A DNA stretch of 55,542 nucleotides from a bacterium. GTDB taxonomy: Bacteria > Verrucomicrobiota > Verrucomicrobiia > Limisphaerales > JAJXZI01. This document shows, one piece after another, positions 42,178 to 52,150 of this stretch (within the stretch, counting starts at the first letter, position 1; every line of letters begins with the position of its first letter). The DNA is taken from the NCBI GenBank assembly GCA_021780115.1, contig JAJXZI010000047.1:1-55542 (forward strand), written 5' to 3'. A program made the position numbers and the translations under genes. A model generated the notes under the pieces. That model saw only the letters and a program-made list of their open reading frames with translations. It did not search any database and was not told where the DNA came from.

Positions 42178-44303
42178 CCTTCACCCTCGTCCACCCACTC
42201 TTCGCCTGGCTCCTGCCGCTCGCCGCGGCTCCGGTCCTCTTCCATCTCTTTTTCCGCATCAAGAAGCGTCCGCGCCCGTTCTCGACGCTGATGTTCTTTC
42301 ACCGCATTGATCCGCGGCTCAGCGCCCGGCGCAAGCTCATGGAATGGATCATCCTCGCCCTCCGCACGCTGGCGATCCTCTTCCTGCTCCTCGCGCTGGC
42401 GCGGCCAGTCTGGTTCGGCGCGGGCACCCGCGGCAGCGTCGCGCGGGTCATCGTCCTCGACAACTCCGGCTCGATGACGGCCAAGGGCCGGAGCAACCAG
42501 ACCAAGCTCCAGACCGCCCTGGGCGCCGCCGACGCGCTCCTCGCCCACCTGAAGCCGGAAGACTCCGCGGCCGTCGTGCTCACGGTGGACGACCCCGCGG
42601 TGCCGCTCCCGCGGGGGCTGGTCTCCGACCAGGCCGCGCTGCGCGCCGCCGTCGCGCACGTCAAGGAGACCGAGGCCACCGGTCTGGCCGGCAATGCCCT
42701 GGCCCGCGCCCTCGCGCTCCTCGATGCCGCCGTCGCCACCCGCTACGAGCTGCACGTCCTCACCGACTTGCAGGAAGTTGAGTGGAACAAGGCGGCAGAG
42801 CCGAAAACGCCACGCCCCGGCACGCTGATCTTCGTGCATCGCCTCCCCACGCCCGCCGACCCGGCCGCCAACGTCGCGCTGCTCGGCGCGGACCTGCCCC
42901 GGCGAAAAATCCTCGCCGGCCGCCGCTTCGCGCTCTCCGTCGCGCTGGCGAACACGACCGACCTCGACGCGCGCGGCCGCCTCAACTGGACCGACGACGC
43001 CGGCACCAAGGGCCTGGTCGAGGTTTCCGTCCCCCGGCGCGGGGAGAGCCGCGCCGCCGCAGTGCTGGAGCCGCAGGGGCCCGGCCTGCACTGGGCCAAC
43101 CTCTGGTACGAAGGCGACGCTTTCCTGGCCGACAATCGCCTAAGCGTCGCGTTTCTCTGCGCGGACAAACGGCCGGTGCTGTTGGTCAGCCAGCGCGGCG
43201 CCGGCGGGACGCCGACCCCGTCTTCTTCCGGCGATTTCGGACAGTTGCCCTTGGCGCTGTCACCTTCGCTGGACGGCCGACTTTCCGGGCTGGTTCCCGT
43301 TTTCGTCGAGCCGGGCGCCCTGGCGTCGGCCCTTGCGAAAAAAAAGCCCGCGCTGGTCGTGGTCACTTGGGAAACGCTGCCGCAGGCGGGCGGCGACGCG
43401 CTCCGCGCCTTCGTCGAGGCCGGTGGCAACCTGCTCGTCACGTCGTCCGTCGGCGCCGCGCCCGGACCGCAGGAAACGTCGGACGCCGGCGCGCCGCTCC
43501 TGGCCTTCCAGCGGGACGCGGCGCTCTTCAGCGACCTGCGGGACGCGAAGGGCGACGTGGTCCTGCGCAACCTCCGGGCCTTCCAGTTCCAGCCGCTCCG
43601 GCTCGCCGGGCCAACCACCGCGCTGTTCGGCCTGGAGGACGGCCGCGCGCTGCTGGCCGAAAGCCGCCTTGGGAACGGCACCGTTTTCACCAGCGGGCTG
43701 GCCTTCGACACGGCCTGGAGCACGCTGCCGCTCAAGGGCGGCTTCCTCGCCCTGGCGCAAGGCCTGGCGCTGGCCGGCGGGGACGCGCTGGAGGCCTTCC
43801 TCTCCGTCACCGCCGGGGACCGGCCACTGGCGTTGCTGCGCGGCCCCGAGCCGATCGCGATTCAGACCGTCGCGGGCAGCCCGCTCGAGTGGAACGGCGC
43901 GGCGGCGAACCTGCCCGTCTTCCCGCGCTCCGGCGTCTATGCGGTGCGCGTCGGCACCAATACCACCTACGTCTCCGTCCGCTCCTCCGACCAAGAGGCG
44001 CAGCGCCAGTTCATCACGGGCGGCCGCGTCCCGGCGCTCGGCTCGCTGCGCGCGACGGTGGAAGATTTCACCGATGTCGCCACCCTCGCCGCCCAGGCCC
44101 GCCGGACGCAGACCGCGATGGAATTGTTCCTGCCGCTGCTGCTGCTCACGATGCTGTGCCTCGCGCTGGAAGGCTGGCTGGCGAATCCGCCGCCGCGCAA
44201 AGCCAACGGAGCCGCCGACGCCGGGAGGCGCGCTGCTCCTTCGAAATCGGAAGCCGGAAGAAGGTCAGCGCCTGCGCCCGCCGGCTCCGTCGGGTCCGCA
44301 TGA
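42174..44303 (+). CDS. BatA/VWA domain membrane protein
   Basis: N-terminal BatA-like FTLVHPLFAWLLPLAAAPVLFHLFFRIKKRPRPFSTLMFF; VWA RVIVLDNSGSMTAKG; C-terminal TM; GTGA overlap with DUF58 gene. Confidence 0.88.
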   Translation: MTFTLVHPLFAWLLPLAAAPVLFHLFFRIKKRPRPFSTLMFFHRIDPRLSARRKLMEWIILALRTLAILFLLLALARPVWFGAGTRGSVARVIVLDNSGSMTAKGRSNQTKLQTALGAADALLAHLKPEDSAAVVLTVDDPAVPLPRGLVSDQAALRAAVAHVKETEATGLAGNALARALALLDAAVATRYELHVLTDLQEVEWNKAAEPKTPRPGTLIFVHRLPTPADPAANVALLGADLPRRKILAGRRFALSVALANTTDLDARGRLNWTDDAGTKGLVEVSVPRRGESRAAAVLEPQGPGLHWANLWYEGDAFLADNRLSVAFLCADKRPVLLVSQRGAGGTPTPSSSGDFGQLPLALSPSLDGRLSGLVPVFVEPGALASALAKKKPALVVVTWETLPQAGGDALRAFVEAGGNLLVTSSVGAAPGPQETSDAGAPLLAFQRDAALFSDLRDAKGDVVLRNLRAFQFQPLRLAGPTTALFGLEDGRALLAESRLGNGTVFTSGLAFDTAWSTLPLKGGFLALAQGLALAGGDALEAFLSVTAGDRPLALLRGPEPIAIQTVAGSPLEWNGAAANLPVFPRSGVYAVRVGTNTTYVSVRSSDQEAQRQFITGGRVPALGSLRATVEDFTDVATLAAQARRTQTAMELFLPLLLLTMLCLALEGWLANPPPRKANGAADAGRRAAPSKSEAGRRSAPAPAGSVGSA

Positions 44304-46504
44304 CGCTGCTCGCGACGATGCAATGGCGTCCGCACCTGGGGCCGCTCGGGTGCGCGGCGGTCATGGCGGCAGCGGCGGCGTGGTGGTGGTTCGTGTACCA
44401 GCGGCTGCTCACCCGCATGGACCGGCGCCCGGCACTGATCCTGATGGCCCCGCGCACCGCCGTCGTCGCGCTGCTGCTGCTGGCGTTGTTCGAGCCGGTC
44501 TGGATGGTCGAGACGCGCGCGGTCAACCGGGGCCGGTTGCTCGCGCTGCTGGACGTTTCTTCCTCGATGGACGCGCGCGACGACGGCCAGACCACGCGCC
44601 TCGCCCGCGCCCGGGACACGTTGAAGCGATGGGAGAATAGCTTCCCCGCCAGCGTCGCCGTCGAGGAGATGGACTTCGACACGGAACTGCATCCCGCCGG
44701 CCACTCCTCCGGCGAAGTGGTCCGCGGCACGGACCTCGGCGGCGCGCTCGCCGCGCTGGCGGAGCGCCAGGACATTTCCTCGTATCTCGGCGTGGCGCTG
44801 CTGACCGACGGCGGCGATGAGACGCTCGACAATCCGCTCCTGCCCCCGGTGCCGCTCTACCCCATCGGTTTCGGCACCGACCCGGCGACGTGGAATGACG
44901 TGGCCGTGGCGGGGGTCGAATATCCGGCCACGGCCGAGAAGGACGTGGGTTTCGAGATCGCTGTGGACCTCCGCGCGCACATCGGCGGCGGGGGCGGCTT
45001 CGCGCGCAGCCTCACCGGCCTCAAGGTCGCGCTGGACGAAGAACGCGCGGGCCGGTGGTCGCCGCTCGCCGCCCAGCCGGTGGACCTCGCCAACCAGCGG
45101 GCGCGGGTGAAGTTCGCCGCAACGGGGCGCGAACTGGGCCGGCACCGCTACCGCGTCACGCTCGCCACCGTCCCCGGCGAACTGACGCCGCTCAACAATG
45201 TCCGCCACTTCGCCGTGGACGTGCAGAAAAAGTCGCTGCACCTGCTCTTCTTCACCCGCGAGCTGGGGATGGATTTTAAGATGATCCGGGGCGAATTGGC
45301 GCGCGATCCGGGCCTGGCCTTCACCGCGCTGTTCCGGACCGTGGGCGAGAAATTCACGCTGCAAGGCGACCGCCTGCCGGGCGACGAGCAACTCGAAGCG
45401 GGCTTTCCGACGAGCGAGAAGACGCTGCGGCTTTACGATGGCATCCTCCTCGGCTCCTTCCCCGCCGCGGACTGGACCGACGCCCAGATGCGGGCGCTGG
45501 TGAAGTACGTGGAAGACGGCGGCGTGGCGATTTTCCTCGGTGGCACGGATTCATTCGGGCGCGGCCAGTACGCGGCCACGCCGCTGGCGACGCTGTTTCC
45601 CTGGCGGATTTCGAGCGCCGAAGGAGACCTGTGGCTCGGGACGTTTCCCGTGAAGGTGCCGCCCGCCGCGTCGGGCCAGCCGATGCTCAGCGGCGTGGAG
45701 GACGCCCTGGTGCGCGAAGGCGCGTTCGTGGAGAGCCTGAATGCCGTGGGGCCGCTGAAACCGGGCGCCGTTTTGCTCCTCGAAACCCGCCAGGGCGCGC
45801 GCCCGGTCCCGCTCGTGGCCATGCAAACCGTCGGCCAGGGCAAGGTGCTGGCGGTGGCTTCGAACACCCTGTGGAAGTGGGCGACCCGGGGCGAGGGTCT
45901 GCGCGCGGCGTTCGGGTTATTTTGGCGGCAGGCGGTGCGCAACCTCACGGGCAAGGAGGAAGGCGGCCGCGTCTTCACGGTCAAGTGGGACAAGGACGCC
46001 TACCGCCCCGGCGAAGAGGCGCGGCCCGAGATTCATGTGGTCGGGCCAAGCGACGCCGGCGGTCTCCGTTTCACCGGCTCGCTCAGCCGCACCAACGAGA
46101 GCGCGCCGCTCGCCGTCGAGCCGTTGCAGGGCCAGGCCAACACTTACGTCGCGAAGGTCCGCGTGCGCCGCCGCGGGGAATACGTGTTCCGCTTGACCGC
46201 GTCGCGCGGCGACCGCCTCGTGGAGACATACGAGAAGACGTTGAGCGTCGCGCCGCGGGCGGACGAAGGCGCGCGCCTCGAACTGGACGAGGGCCTGCTG
46301 AAGCAGCTCGCCGGGCGCACCGGGGGCCGCTATTTCGCCGAGCGGGACGCCGGCCAGTTCGTCAAGCTGGTCGCGGCCGGCCTGGCGCAAAAGAGCGTGT
46401 TTGTCGAGTCGTCCCTGGTGCAGGCGGGGCCGTGGTTTGCCCTGCTGTTCGTCGCGCTGCTGGTGCTGGAGTGGGTGCTGCGACGGAGAAAGAATTTGGT
46501 TTGA
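44300..46504 (+). CDS. VWA domain/glutamine amidotransferase-like membrane protein
   Basis: LLALLDVSSSMDARDDGQTTRL; DGILLGSFPAADWTDAQMRALVKYVEDGGVAIFLGGTDSFGRGQYAATPLATLFPWRI; terminal TM; ATGA overlap. Confidence 0.85.
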   Translation: MTLLATMQWRPHLGPLGCAAVMAAAAAWWWFVYQRLLTRMDRRPALILMAPRTAVVALLLLALFEPVWMVETRAVNRGRLLALLDVSSSMDARDDGQTTRLARARDTLKRWENSFPASVAVEEMDFDTELHPAGHSSGEVVRGTDLGGALAALAERQDISSYLGVALLTDGGDETLDNPLLPPVPLYPIGFGTDPATWNDVAVAGVEYPATAEKDVGFEIAVDLRAHIGGGGGFARSLTGLKVALDEERAGRWSPLAAQPVDLANQRARVKFAATGRELGRHRYRVTLATVPGELTPLNNVRHFAVDVQKKSLHLLFFTRELGMDFKMIRGELARDPGLAFTALFRTVGEKFTLQGDRLPGDEQLEAGFPTSEKTLRLYDGILLGSFPAADWTDAQMRALVKYVEDGGVAIFLGGTDSFGRGQYAATPLATLFPWRISSAEGDLWLGTFPVKVPPAASGQPMLSGVEDALVREGAFVESLNAVGPLKPGAVLLLETRQGARPVPLVAMQTVGQGKVLAVASNTLWKWATRGEGLRAAFGLFWRQAVRNLTGKEEGGRVFTVKWDKDAYRPGEEARPEIHVVGPSDAGGLRFTGSLSRTNESAPLAVEPLQGQANTYVAKVRVRRRGEYVFRLTASRGDRLVETYEKTLSVAPRADEGARLELDEGLLKQLAGRTGGRYFAERDAGQFVKLVAAGLAQKSVFVESSLVQAGPWFALLFVALLVLEWVLRRRKNLV

Positions 46505-46605
46505 CCCCGCCGCGCCGCACCGCCGGGCCGGGAGCCGGATGGCTTTGGCGCTGGCTGGCGGCGGCGCTAGAGTTCGTGAATTATGAAAGTCATCTGGGGT
46601 GGAGC

Positions 46606-47688
46606 ATGAAACTGTTTTCCGCGTCGCCCTGGGCCGCTGCCCTTCTGGCCCTCGGGGTGGCGGCCGGCCCGACGGCCTCCGCCGGAAGCCAGGCGCGCCC
46701 CGGCGCCGTCCAGTTCTCCAACGGCGAAACCATCACCGGCCAGCTCTCCCTCCCCCCGGGCGCGGACCTGCGCCTCCACGTCAACGGCAACCAGATCCGC
46801 GTGCTGGACTTCGACCGCGTCTGCGAAATCCGCCTCGCGCCCGCCGACGAGCAGATGGTCCGGAAATGGCGCTTCCCCGACGCGGGACAGACGAAGAAGG
46901 AGTTTTCCGGCCAGCCGTATCTGGTCCGCAGCCTGCACGCCACGGTGTTCCTCGCCGACGGCGAATCAATCACCGGCCACCTCTACACGACCGTCCTCTA
47001 CGTCGAGCCGGCGGAAGGGCCGGCGCGCAAGGTCATTCTCCCGGCCAAGCAGCGCGGCCAGGAGGGGGAAGGCGCCGACGCGCTGGTCTTTCCGGCGCGC
47101 ATCCGCTTCAGCGATGGCGCCGGCAGCGCCGAGGAAACCATCCGACTGCAGGTGCGCCTGCCGGGCCTGACGGACCGAAGCCGGGTCGCCGCCCTGACGT
47201 GGGGCGCGCTCCTCACGCTGGAGGGCCGGACGGGCGACGCGACCGGCGAGTACCGCCTGCCCTCGCCGTTGGGCCGCGACTTCATTCTGGGCGTCCAGAC
47301 CGGCAACCGCATCGTGGTCGGCTGGCCGGAAAGGGCGGACGCCTCGTTCACCGCGCTGGTCCAGACCAACCTCGCCGGCACCGAGGATTTCTTCGACGAC
47401 CGCAAGCTGCTGGGCGTCTTTTACGACGCGCCGAACCAGGACCTTTACTCGCTGCTGATGCTGGCGCGCCGGGGCCAGACGACGCTTGACGCCGCGAAAT
47501 CCCAACCGTGGCGGCTGGTCGTTCTGCGCTGGAAATACGACCCGGAATCGGGCCGCGTCCTGCTCGCCGGACGCGGGTATCTCTTCCGCGGCCTCGAGGG
47601 GAAAGCGGAAACCCCGCCAGCGGTGACGTTGTCGGACAAGCTGTGGCGACCGAAGCGGCAAGGCGAGGTCTGGGTCGCCGGCGAATGA
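46606..47688 (+). CDS. Secreted beta-rich hypothetical protein
   Basis: MKLFSASPWAAALLALGVAAGPTASAG signal peptide; VQFSNGETITGQLSLPPGADLRLHVNGNQIRVLDFDRVCEIRL. Confidence 0.6.
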   Translation: MKLFSASPWAAALLALGVAAGPTASAGSQARPGAVQFSNGETITGQLSLPPGADLRLHVNGNQIRVLDFDRVCEIRLAPADEQMVRKWRFPDAGQTKKEFSGQPYLVRSLHATVFLADGESITGHLYTTVLYVEPAEGPARKVILPAKQRGQEGEGADALVFPARIRFSDGAGSAEETIRLQVRLPGLTDRSRVAALTWGALLTLEGRTGDATGEYRLPSPLGRDFILGVQTGNRIVVGWPERADASFTALVQTNLAGTEDFFDDRKLLGVFYDAPNQDLYSLLMLARRGQTTLDAAKSQPWRLVVLRWKYDPESGRVLLAGRGYLFRGLEGKAETPPAVTLSDKLWRPKRQGEVWVAGE

Positions 47689-47739
47689 AAAGCCGGTGGA
47701 GCATTTCCGGGCGATGGCTTATGGTTCCGAACTGAAACC

Positions 47740-50700
47740 ATGAATCACGGCGAGGCCCAGATTCGCACCGCGCTTCGGCAGGCCGGCCGCCGCCTCAAGC
47801 TTTCCGCCATCCTGGTCAATGCCTCGTGGTGGCTCGCCGTGTGTCTGGCGTGGTGGCTGGCGCTGTTCGTCCTGGACAATCTCCTGCGCCTGCCGGCCGG
47901 GCTGCGTTTGCCGCTGGCCCTGGGCGGCGCCGCACTCGTCGGCGTGGGGTTCGTCAAGCGGGTTTATTCCCTCCTCAAGGTCCGGCAGCGACCGGAGCGC
48001 ACGGCGGTGCTGCTGGAGCGGCGGTACGGCATTTCCGACAACGCGCTCATCAACGCCGCGCAGTTCGAGGGGCAGCCGCTGCGGCCCGAGGAACAGGCCT
48101 TCGCGCGGGAGACGGTGGCGCTGGGCGCGAGTTGGGTCGCGCGCATTTCGTTCGCCGACCTCTGGGACCGCCAGGGCCTGGGCGCCTGGGGTACGGCGGC
48201 GGCGGCGCTGGTGATCGTCTGGTTCGGCTACGCGGCGCTGTTCCCGCGCTACGCCCTGAATGCCGGCCTGCGCTTCGCCGTGCCGCTGGCGGACCGCCCG
48301 CCCGCCGCCGCGATCAACTTGAAAATCTCCCCCGCGTCGGACGTGACGGTCGTCGAAGGCGACAACGTCGCCGTCACCCTCGAAGTCCGCGGCGGGACGG
48401 CCGCCGGCACGCCGGTGTTGGTCTGGAAGGAAGGCAGGGAGGCCGTCGAGCCGGTCAAATCCAAATCCGCGGGGGAAATCTTGCCACTGGCCGCGGTCAA
48501 CGCCGCAGGCGTGCCGCCCAACCGCTTTTCCTACCTCTTCACCGATGTCCGCCATCCGTTCGCCTTCCGCGTGTTCGCGGACGACGCTTACTCGCGCAGC
48601 GTGCGGGTCGCGGTGCGAGCGCTGCCGCGCATCACCGAGTCGGTCTTCCACGTCACGCCGCCGAGCTACACCGGGCTGGGCGCGGTCACTTCGCCCGGTC
48701 CGCCGTCGTCGGTGTCCGCCCTGGCGGGTTCCCGGCTGGAGCTGGCGATCGCTTTCGATCCCGCCGTGGAAAGAGCCTTTTGGACGCAGTCGGCCAACAC
48801 GGTGGAGCTGCGGCGCAGCGGCTCGCGGTGGACCGGTTCCGCCCTGCTCACCAACGCCGGCGAATACGAAGTCACCGTGACCGACCCGGCCTTCCAGCGA
48901 TCTGTGACTGTGGCCCAAGGCGCGCTGCGGCTGGACGCCGACAACCCGCCGGAGATTGATTTCCTCACCGACGACCGCAACCGCCTCGTCAGCCTGGGCG
49001 CCACCGTGCAACTCGAAGTGCAGGCGCGCGACGACTTCGGCCTCCAGGACATCGCCATCACCGCGCGCAGCGCCGATGCGGACTCCGCGCCCGCCGCGCC
49101 GCCCACCGTGCTCAAGCACTGGACCTACCTCGGCCCGCCCGGCCACAAAGGGCCACTGAAGGAAACCTTCGCGCTGGCCATCGACCCGGCGCGGTTCCCG
49201 CCCGGCGCCGCGTACCTCCTGGAGGCGGTGGCCCGCGATTTCAACCCGGCCGGCCAGCCGGGCCGGTCGCCGCCGATCCTGCTTCGGGTGAAAGGACTGG
49301 ACGAGTTCGCGCTGGCGCCGGGCGACGCGCTGGCCGGCGCCTTCGCGGCACTGCGCCAAACCATCGCCCAACAGGAAAAGGCCAACGGCCTCACGGTGAA
49401 CCTGAAAACCTACCTCGAAGAAGCGCTGCAAAAGAAGACGCTCCCCGAGCGGCGGAAGTCGCTGGCCGCCCAGCAGCAGGACGCGCAAGGCTCGGGCCGG
49501 CGGGCGCTCGCCGCGTTCCACCAAGCCAAAGACGGCCGGCCCTACGCCACGCGCCTTTCGTCCTTGGTGGACGGGGAAATGAAGTGGGCGCTGGGCGACA
49601 TCGCCCGGATCGAGGCGCAGGATCCTCCAGCCGCGCTGGCCACGCGCCTCGTGGCCGTCGAGCAGCGGCAGACCTTCATCCTCACCGAACTCGTCGCCTT
49701 GCTGGGCGACATCGCTGACCAGGAAGCCGCGTCGCTCCAAACCAACCGCCCCGCCCCGGAGCCGGACACCCCGCCGCCGACGTCCGCCGCCGACGCGGCC
49801 AGCGACCTCAAGGATGACGTAAAAAAGTTCGCCACCGAAGAGGAGCGCATCCTGGACCGCACCCGGACGCTGCTCGACCAAGGCCCGCAGGATTTGACCG
49901 GGCAGGACGAGCGGATTCTCGGCGAACTGGCCCGCGAGGAGGCGCAGTGGGCGAAGTTCTTCGAGGAGAAACTCACCGATTGGAGCAAGCTGCCGGCGCA
50001 GGACTTCGCCGACGCGTCGCTGGCGAAGGAGTTGAACTCGGTCTTCCAGGAAATCAAGGAGGCCGCGAAGGAACTTTACGACCAGAAGGTGGAACTGGCC
50101 GTTCCGGCGGAGCAATCCGGCCTGGAAAACGCCTCCAACCTCGTGCAGAACCTCGAGCGCTGGCTGCCCGACACCCCCGACCACACCAAATGGAACATGG
50201 AGGAGCCGACCACGCCGGCGGACGTGGCGATGGCGGAGCTGCCGGCCGAGTTGGAGGACATCGTCGGCGACCTCCTCGACAAGGAAGAAGACATGAACCA
50301 GGACGTCGAGGACGTCACCAGTCCGTGGATGGATTCGATTGACAAAGGCGCCGGCTGGGGCGCCAGCGACGGCCCGATCTCCAGCATGAGCGCGAAAGGC
50401 GTCACCGGGAATCAGTTGCCCAACAACATGGAAATCGGCGGCCGCAGCGGCGAGGGCCGCAGCGGCCGCAGCAGCGGTCAGATGGTCGCCGACACCGCCG
50501 AAGGCAAAGGCGGACGCGAGACGCCGACGCGCCTGAGTCCGACGCCGTTCGAGCAAGGCAGCGTGAAGGATTCGGCGAAAGGCGATCCGGGCGGCGCCAC
50601 CGGCGGCGGCAAACTGAGCGGCTACGGCGCCGAAGGGTTGCGGGGCCCGACGCCGTCGCAGGATCTCGCGGCGAAAATGCCCCGCCTGGCCGACCGGCAG

Positions 50701-51045
50701 GCCAAAATCCGCCAGCAGGCCGAGGCGCTGGCACTCAAACTGCGCGGCTACCACCTGCCGACGGGCGACCTGGAGCAATCCATCGGCGACATGCAGCGGC
50801 TCGAGGAGGCGGCGCGCAACGTGGACGGTCTCGGCGTGCGCCGCAGTTTCAGCCGGGCCGTGGACGCGCTTGGCGACGCCAAGAAATCCGTCCGCGCGGA
50901 GGTGGGCCTGCACCGCGAGCGCGCCAAGCTGCCGGAATGGATGCGCGATGAGATCAGGACCGGCCTGCAAGACGCGGTGCCGAAGGGTTACGAGGAAATG
51001 ATCGGCGAATATTTCAAGGTGTTGGCGGAGCAGAAGGCCCGATAG
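47740..51045 (+). CDS. Large DUF4175-like membrane protein
   Basis: 1101 aa; N-terminal TMs, AVLLERRYGISDNALINAAQF, Ig-like repeats, coiled coil, Gly/Ser-rich linker near the C-terminus. Confidence 0.75.
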   Translation: MNHGEAQIRTALRQAGRRLKLSAILVNASWWLAVCLAWWLALFVLDNLLRLPAGLRLPLALGGAALVGVGFVKRVYSLLKVRQRPERTAVLLERRYGISDNALINAAQFEGQPLRPEEQAFARETVALGASWVARISFADLWDRQGLGAWGTAAAALVIVWFGYAALFPRYALNAGLRFAVPLADRPPAAAINLKISPASDVTVVEGDNVAVTLEVRGGTAAGTPVLVWKEGREAVEPVKSKSAGEILPLAAVNAAGVPPNRFSYLFTDVRHPFAFRVFADDAYSRSVRVAVRALPRITESVFHVTPPSYTGLGAVTSPGPPSSVSALAGSRLELAIAFDPAVERAFWTQSANTVELRRSGSRWTGSALLTNAGEYEVTVTDPAFQRSVTVAQGALRLDADNPPEIDFLTDDRNRLVSLGATVQLEVQARDDFGLQDIAITARSADADSAPAAPPTVLKHWTYLGPPGHKGPLKETFALAIDPARFPPGAAYLLEAVARDFNPAGQPGRSPPILLRVKGLDEFALAPGDALAGAFAALRQTIAQQEKANGLTVNLKTYLEEALQKKTLPERRKSLAAQQQDAQGSGRRALAAFHQAKDGRPYATRLSSLVDGEMKWALGDIARIEAQDPPAALATRLVAVEQRQTFILTELVALLGDIADQEAASLQTNRPAPEPDTPPPTSAADAASDLKDDVKKFATEEERILDRTRTLLDQGPQDLTGQDERILGELAREEAQWAKFFEEKLTDWSKLPAQDFADASLAKELNSVFQEIKEAAKELYDQKVELAVPAEQSGLENASNLVQNLERWLPDTPDHTKWNMEEPTTPADVAMAELPAELEDIVGDLLDKEEDMNQDVEDVTSPWMDSIDKGAGWGASDGPISSMSAKGVTGNQLPNNMEIGGRSGEGRSGRSSGQMVADTAEGKGGRETPTRLSPTPFEQGSVKDSAKGDPGGATGGGKLSGYGAEGLRGPTPSQDLAAKMPRLADRQAKIRQQAEALALKLRGYHLPTGDLEQSIGDMQRLEEAARNVDGLGVRRSFSRAVDALGDAKKSVRAEVGLHRERAKLPEWMRDEIRTGLQDAVPKGYEEMIGEYFKVLAEQKAR

Positions 51046-51055
51046 GAAGACCGCC

Positions 51056-51745
51056 ATGCGTGCTTTGATCCTCAGTTGCCTGGTCGCCTCGGGCCTCGGC
51101 GCGCGGGCCGCCGAGTCGCTCCTGCCCGACGGCAATTTTGAGCAGGCCGACCCGGCGAACCCGGCCCAGCCGGCGCATTGGCAAAAGCCCGACGGCCTGG
51201 GCGCGCAGTGGACCAACGCACCCGGCGCCGCGCACGGCCGGGCCATCCGCCTGGACACCGCTGTCACTGAGAAGGCGATGGTGGCGTCGTGGACGCGGGC
51301 CGGTCTGACGCAGTGGATTTTTCCCAACCCGGCGGACAACCCGATCTCCGACACCTACGGTCTGTCGTTCTACTCCGAGGCGATCCCGGTGCAGGCGGGC
51401 CAGCCGTACAAAATCACCTTTGACTACCGCGGCCCCAGCGGCGGCGCGAAGGTGTGGGTGCGCGGCTGGGGCCTATTCCAAGGCGAGAAACGCCGCCGTT
51501 GGGAGACGGCCGTCGAGTGTCGCGTCGCCCACCCCGGCGAGTGGACGACGATCACGCAGGAGTTTTTCCCCACCAAAAGCCGGCCCGAGGTGACGGAGAT
51601 GAAGGTGATGCTGTTCGCCTACCACCCGCCGGGCGTGTACTGGTTCGACAACGTGCGGATCAAGCCGATCACCGGGGCGGAATACGACGCGTTGCGGAAG
51701 ACGCCCGCCCCCGCGGCGCACGGCCGCAACCGGCCCGCGCCGTAG
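51056..51745 (+). CDS. Secreted carbohydrate-binding-like beta-sandwich protein
   Basis: MRALILSCLVASGLGARAAESLLPDGNFEQADPANPAQPAHWQKPDG...YKITFDYRGPSGGAKVWVRGW...VYWFDNVRIKPI. Confidence 0.65.
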   Translation: MRALILSCLVASGLGARAAESLLPDGNFEQADPANPAQPAHWQKPDGLGAQWTNAPGAAHGRAIRLDTAVTEKAMVASWTRAGLTQWIFPNPADNPISDTYGLSFYSEAIPVQAGQPYKITFDYRGPSGGAKVWVRGWGLFQGEKRRRWETAVECRVAHPGEWTTITQEFFPTKSRPEVTEMKVMLFAYHPPGVYWFDNVRIKPITGAEYDALRKTPAPAAHGRNRPAP

Positions 51746-51779
51746 CCGGGCGACGCCACCCGCGGTCGCGGAACCGCTC

Positions 51780-52098
51780 AGTCCGCCGGCGTGATCCGGA
51801 CCGCCAGTCCACCATTGGCCGCCAGATCCGCGTGGAGGACGGTCGTGGCGTCCACGCGCAGTTCGTCGCCGGCGACTTTCGTGGGCGCGCCGCCTTCCGG
51901 CTGGGCGGCGCGGTAGATCCGGGCGGCGTACGGCTGGATCGGTTCGAGGAAACGCAACGGGACGTGCAGGCCCCGCTAGACCGCGAAATCGACGCACGCC
52001 TTGCCGCCACCAGTGGTGAGGGTGACTTCGCGGAGGACTTCCCCGGCCGGATCCAGGAGATGCCACCCGGCGCTTCGGCGCGGCCACACCTTCGCGAA
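51780..52098 (-). pseudogene. Remnant resembling a GH97-type C-terminal domain, interrupted by TAG
   Basis: Minus strand: VWPRRSAGWHLLDPAGEVLREVTLTTGGGKACVDFAV*RGLHVPLRFLEPIQPYAARIYRAAQPEGGAPTKVAGDELRVDATTVLHADLAANGGLAVRITPAD*. Confidence 0.4.
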
Positions 52099-52150
52099 AA
52101 GGTCTTTGACTCAGGTGCGATTGCGGCGAAATTTGCTGCGCTTGCACGCG

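Noticed and set aside
42782-44299. Upstream half of the 1240-aa plus-strand ORF ending at 46504
   Set aside because: Shadow frame within the BatA gene; the real VWA protein starts at 44300 with an ATGA overlap.
46583-46609. Nine-codon ORF (MKVIWGGA*) overlapping the start at 46606
   Set aside because: Too short and no supporting signal for a leader peptide.
47719-51354. 1211-aa minus-strand ORF
   Set aside because: Shadow of the DUF4175-like gene; no motifs and biased composition.
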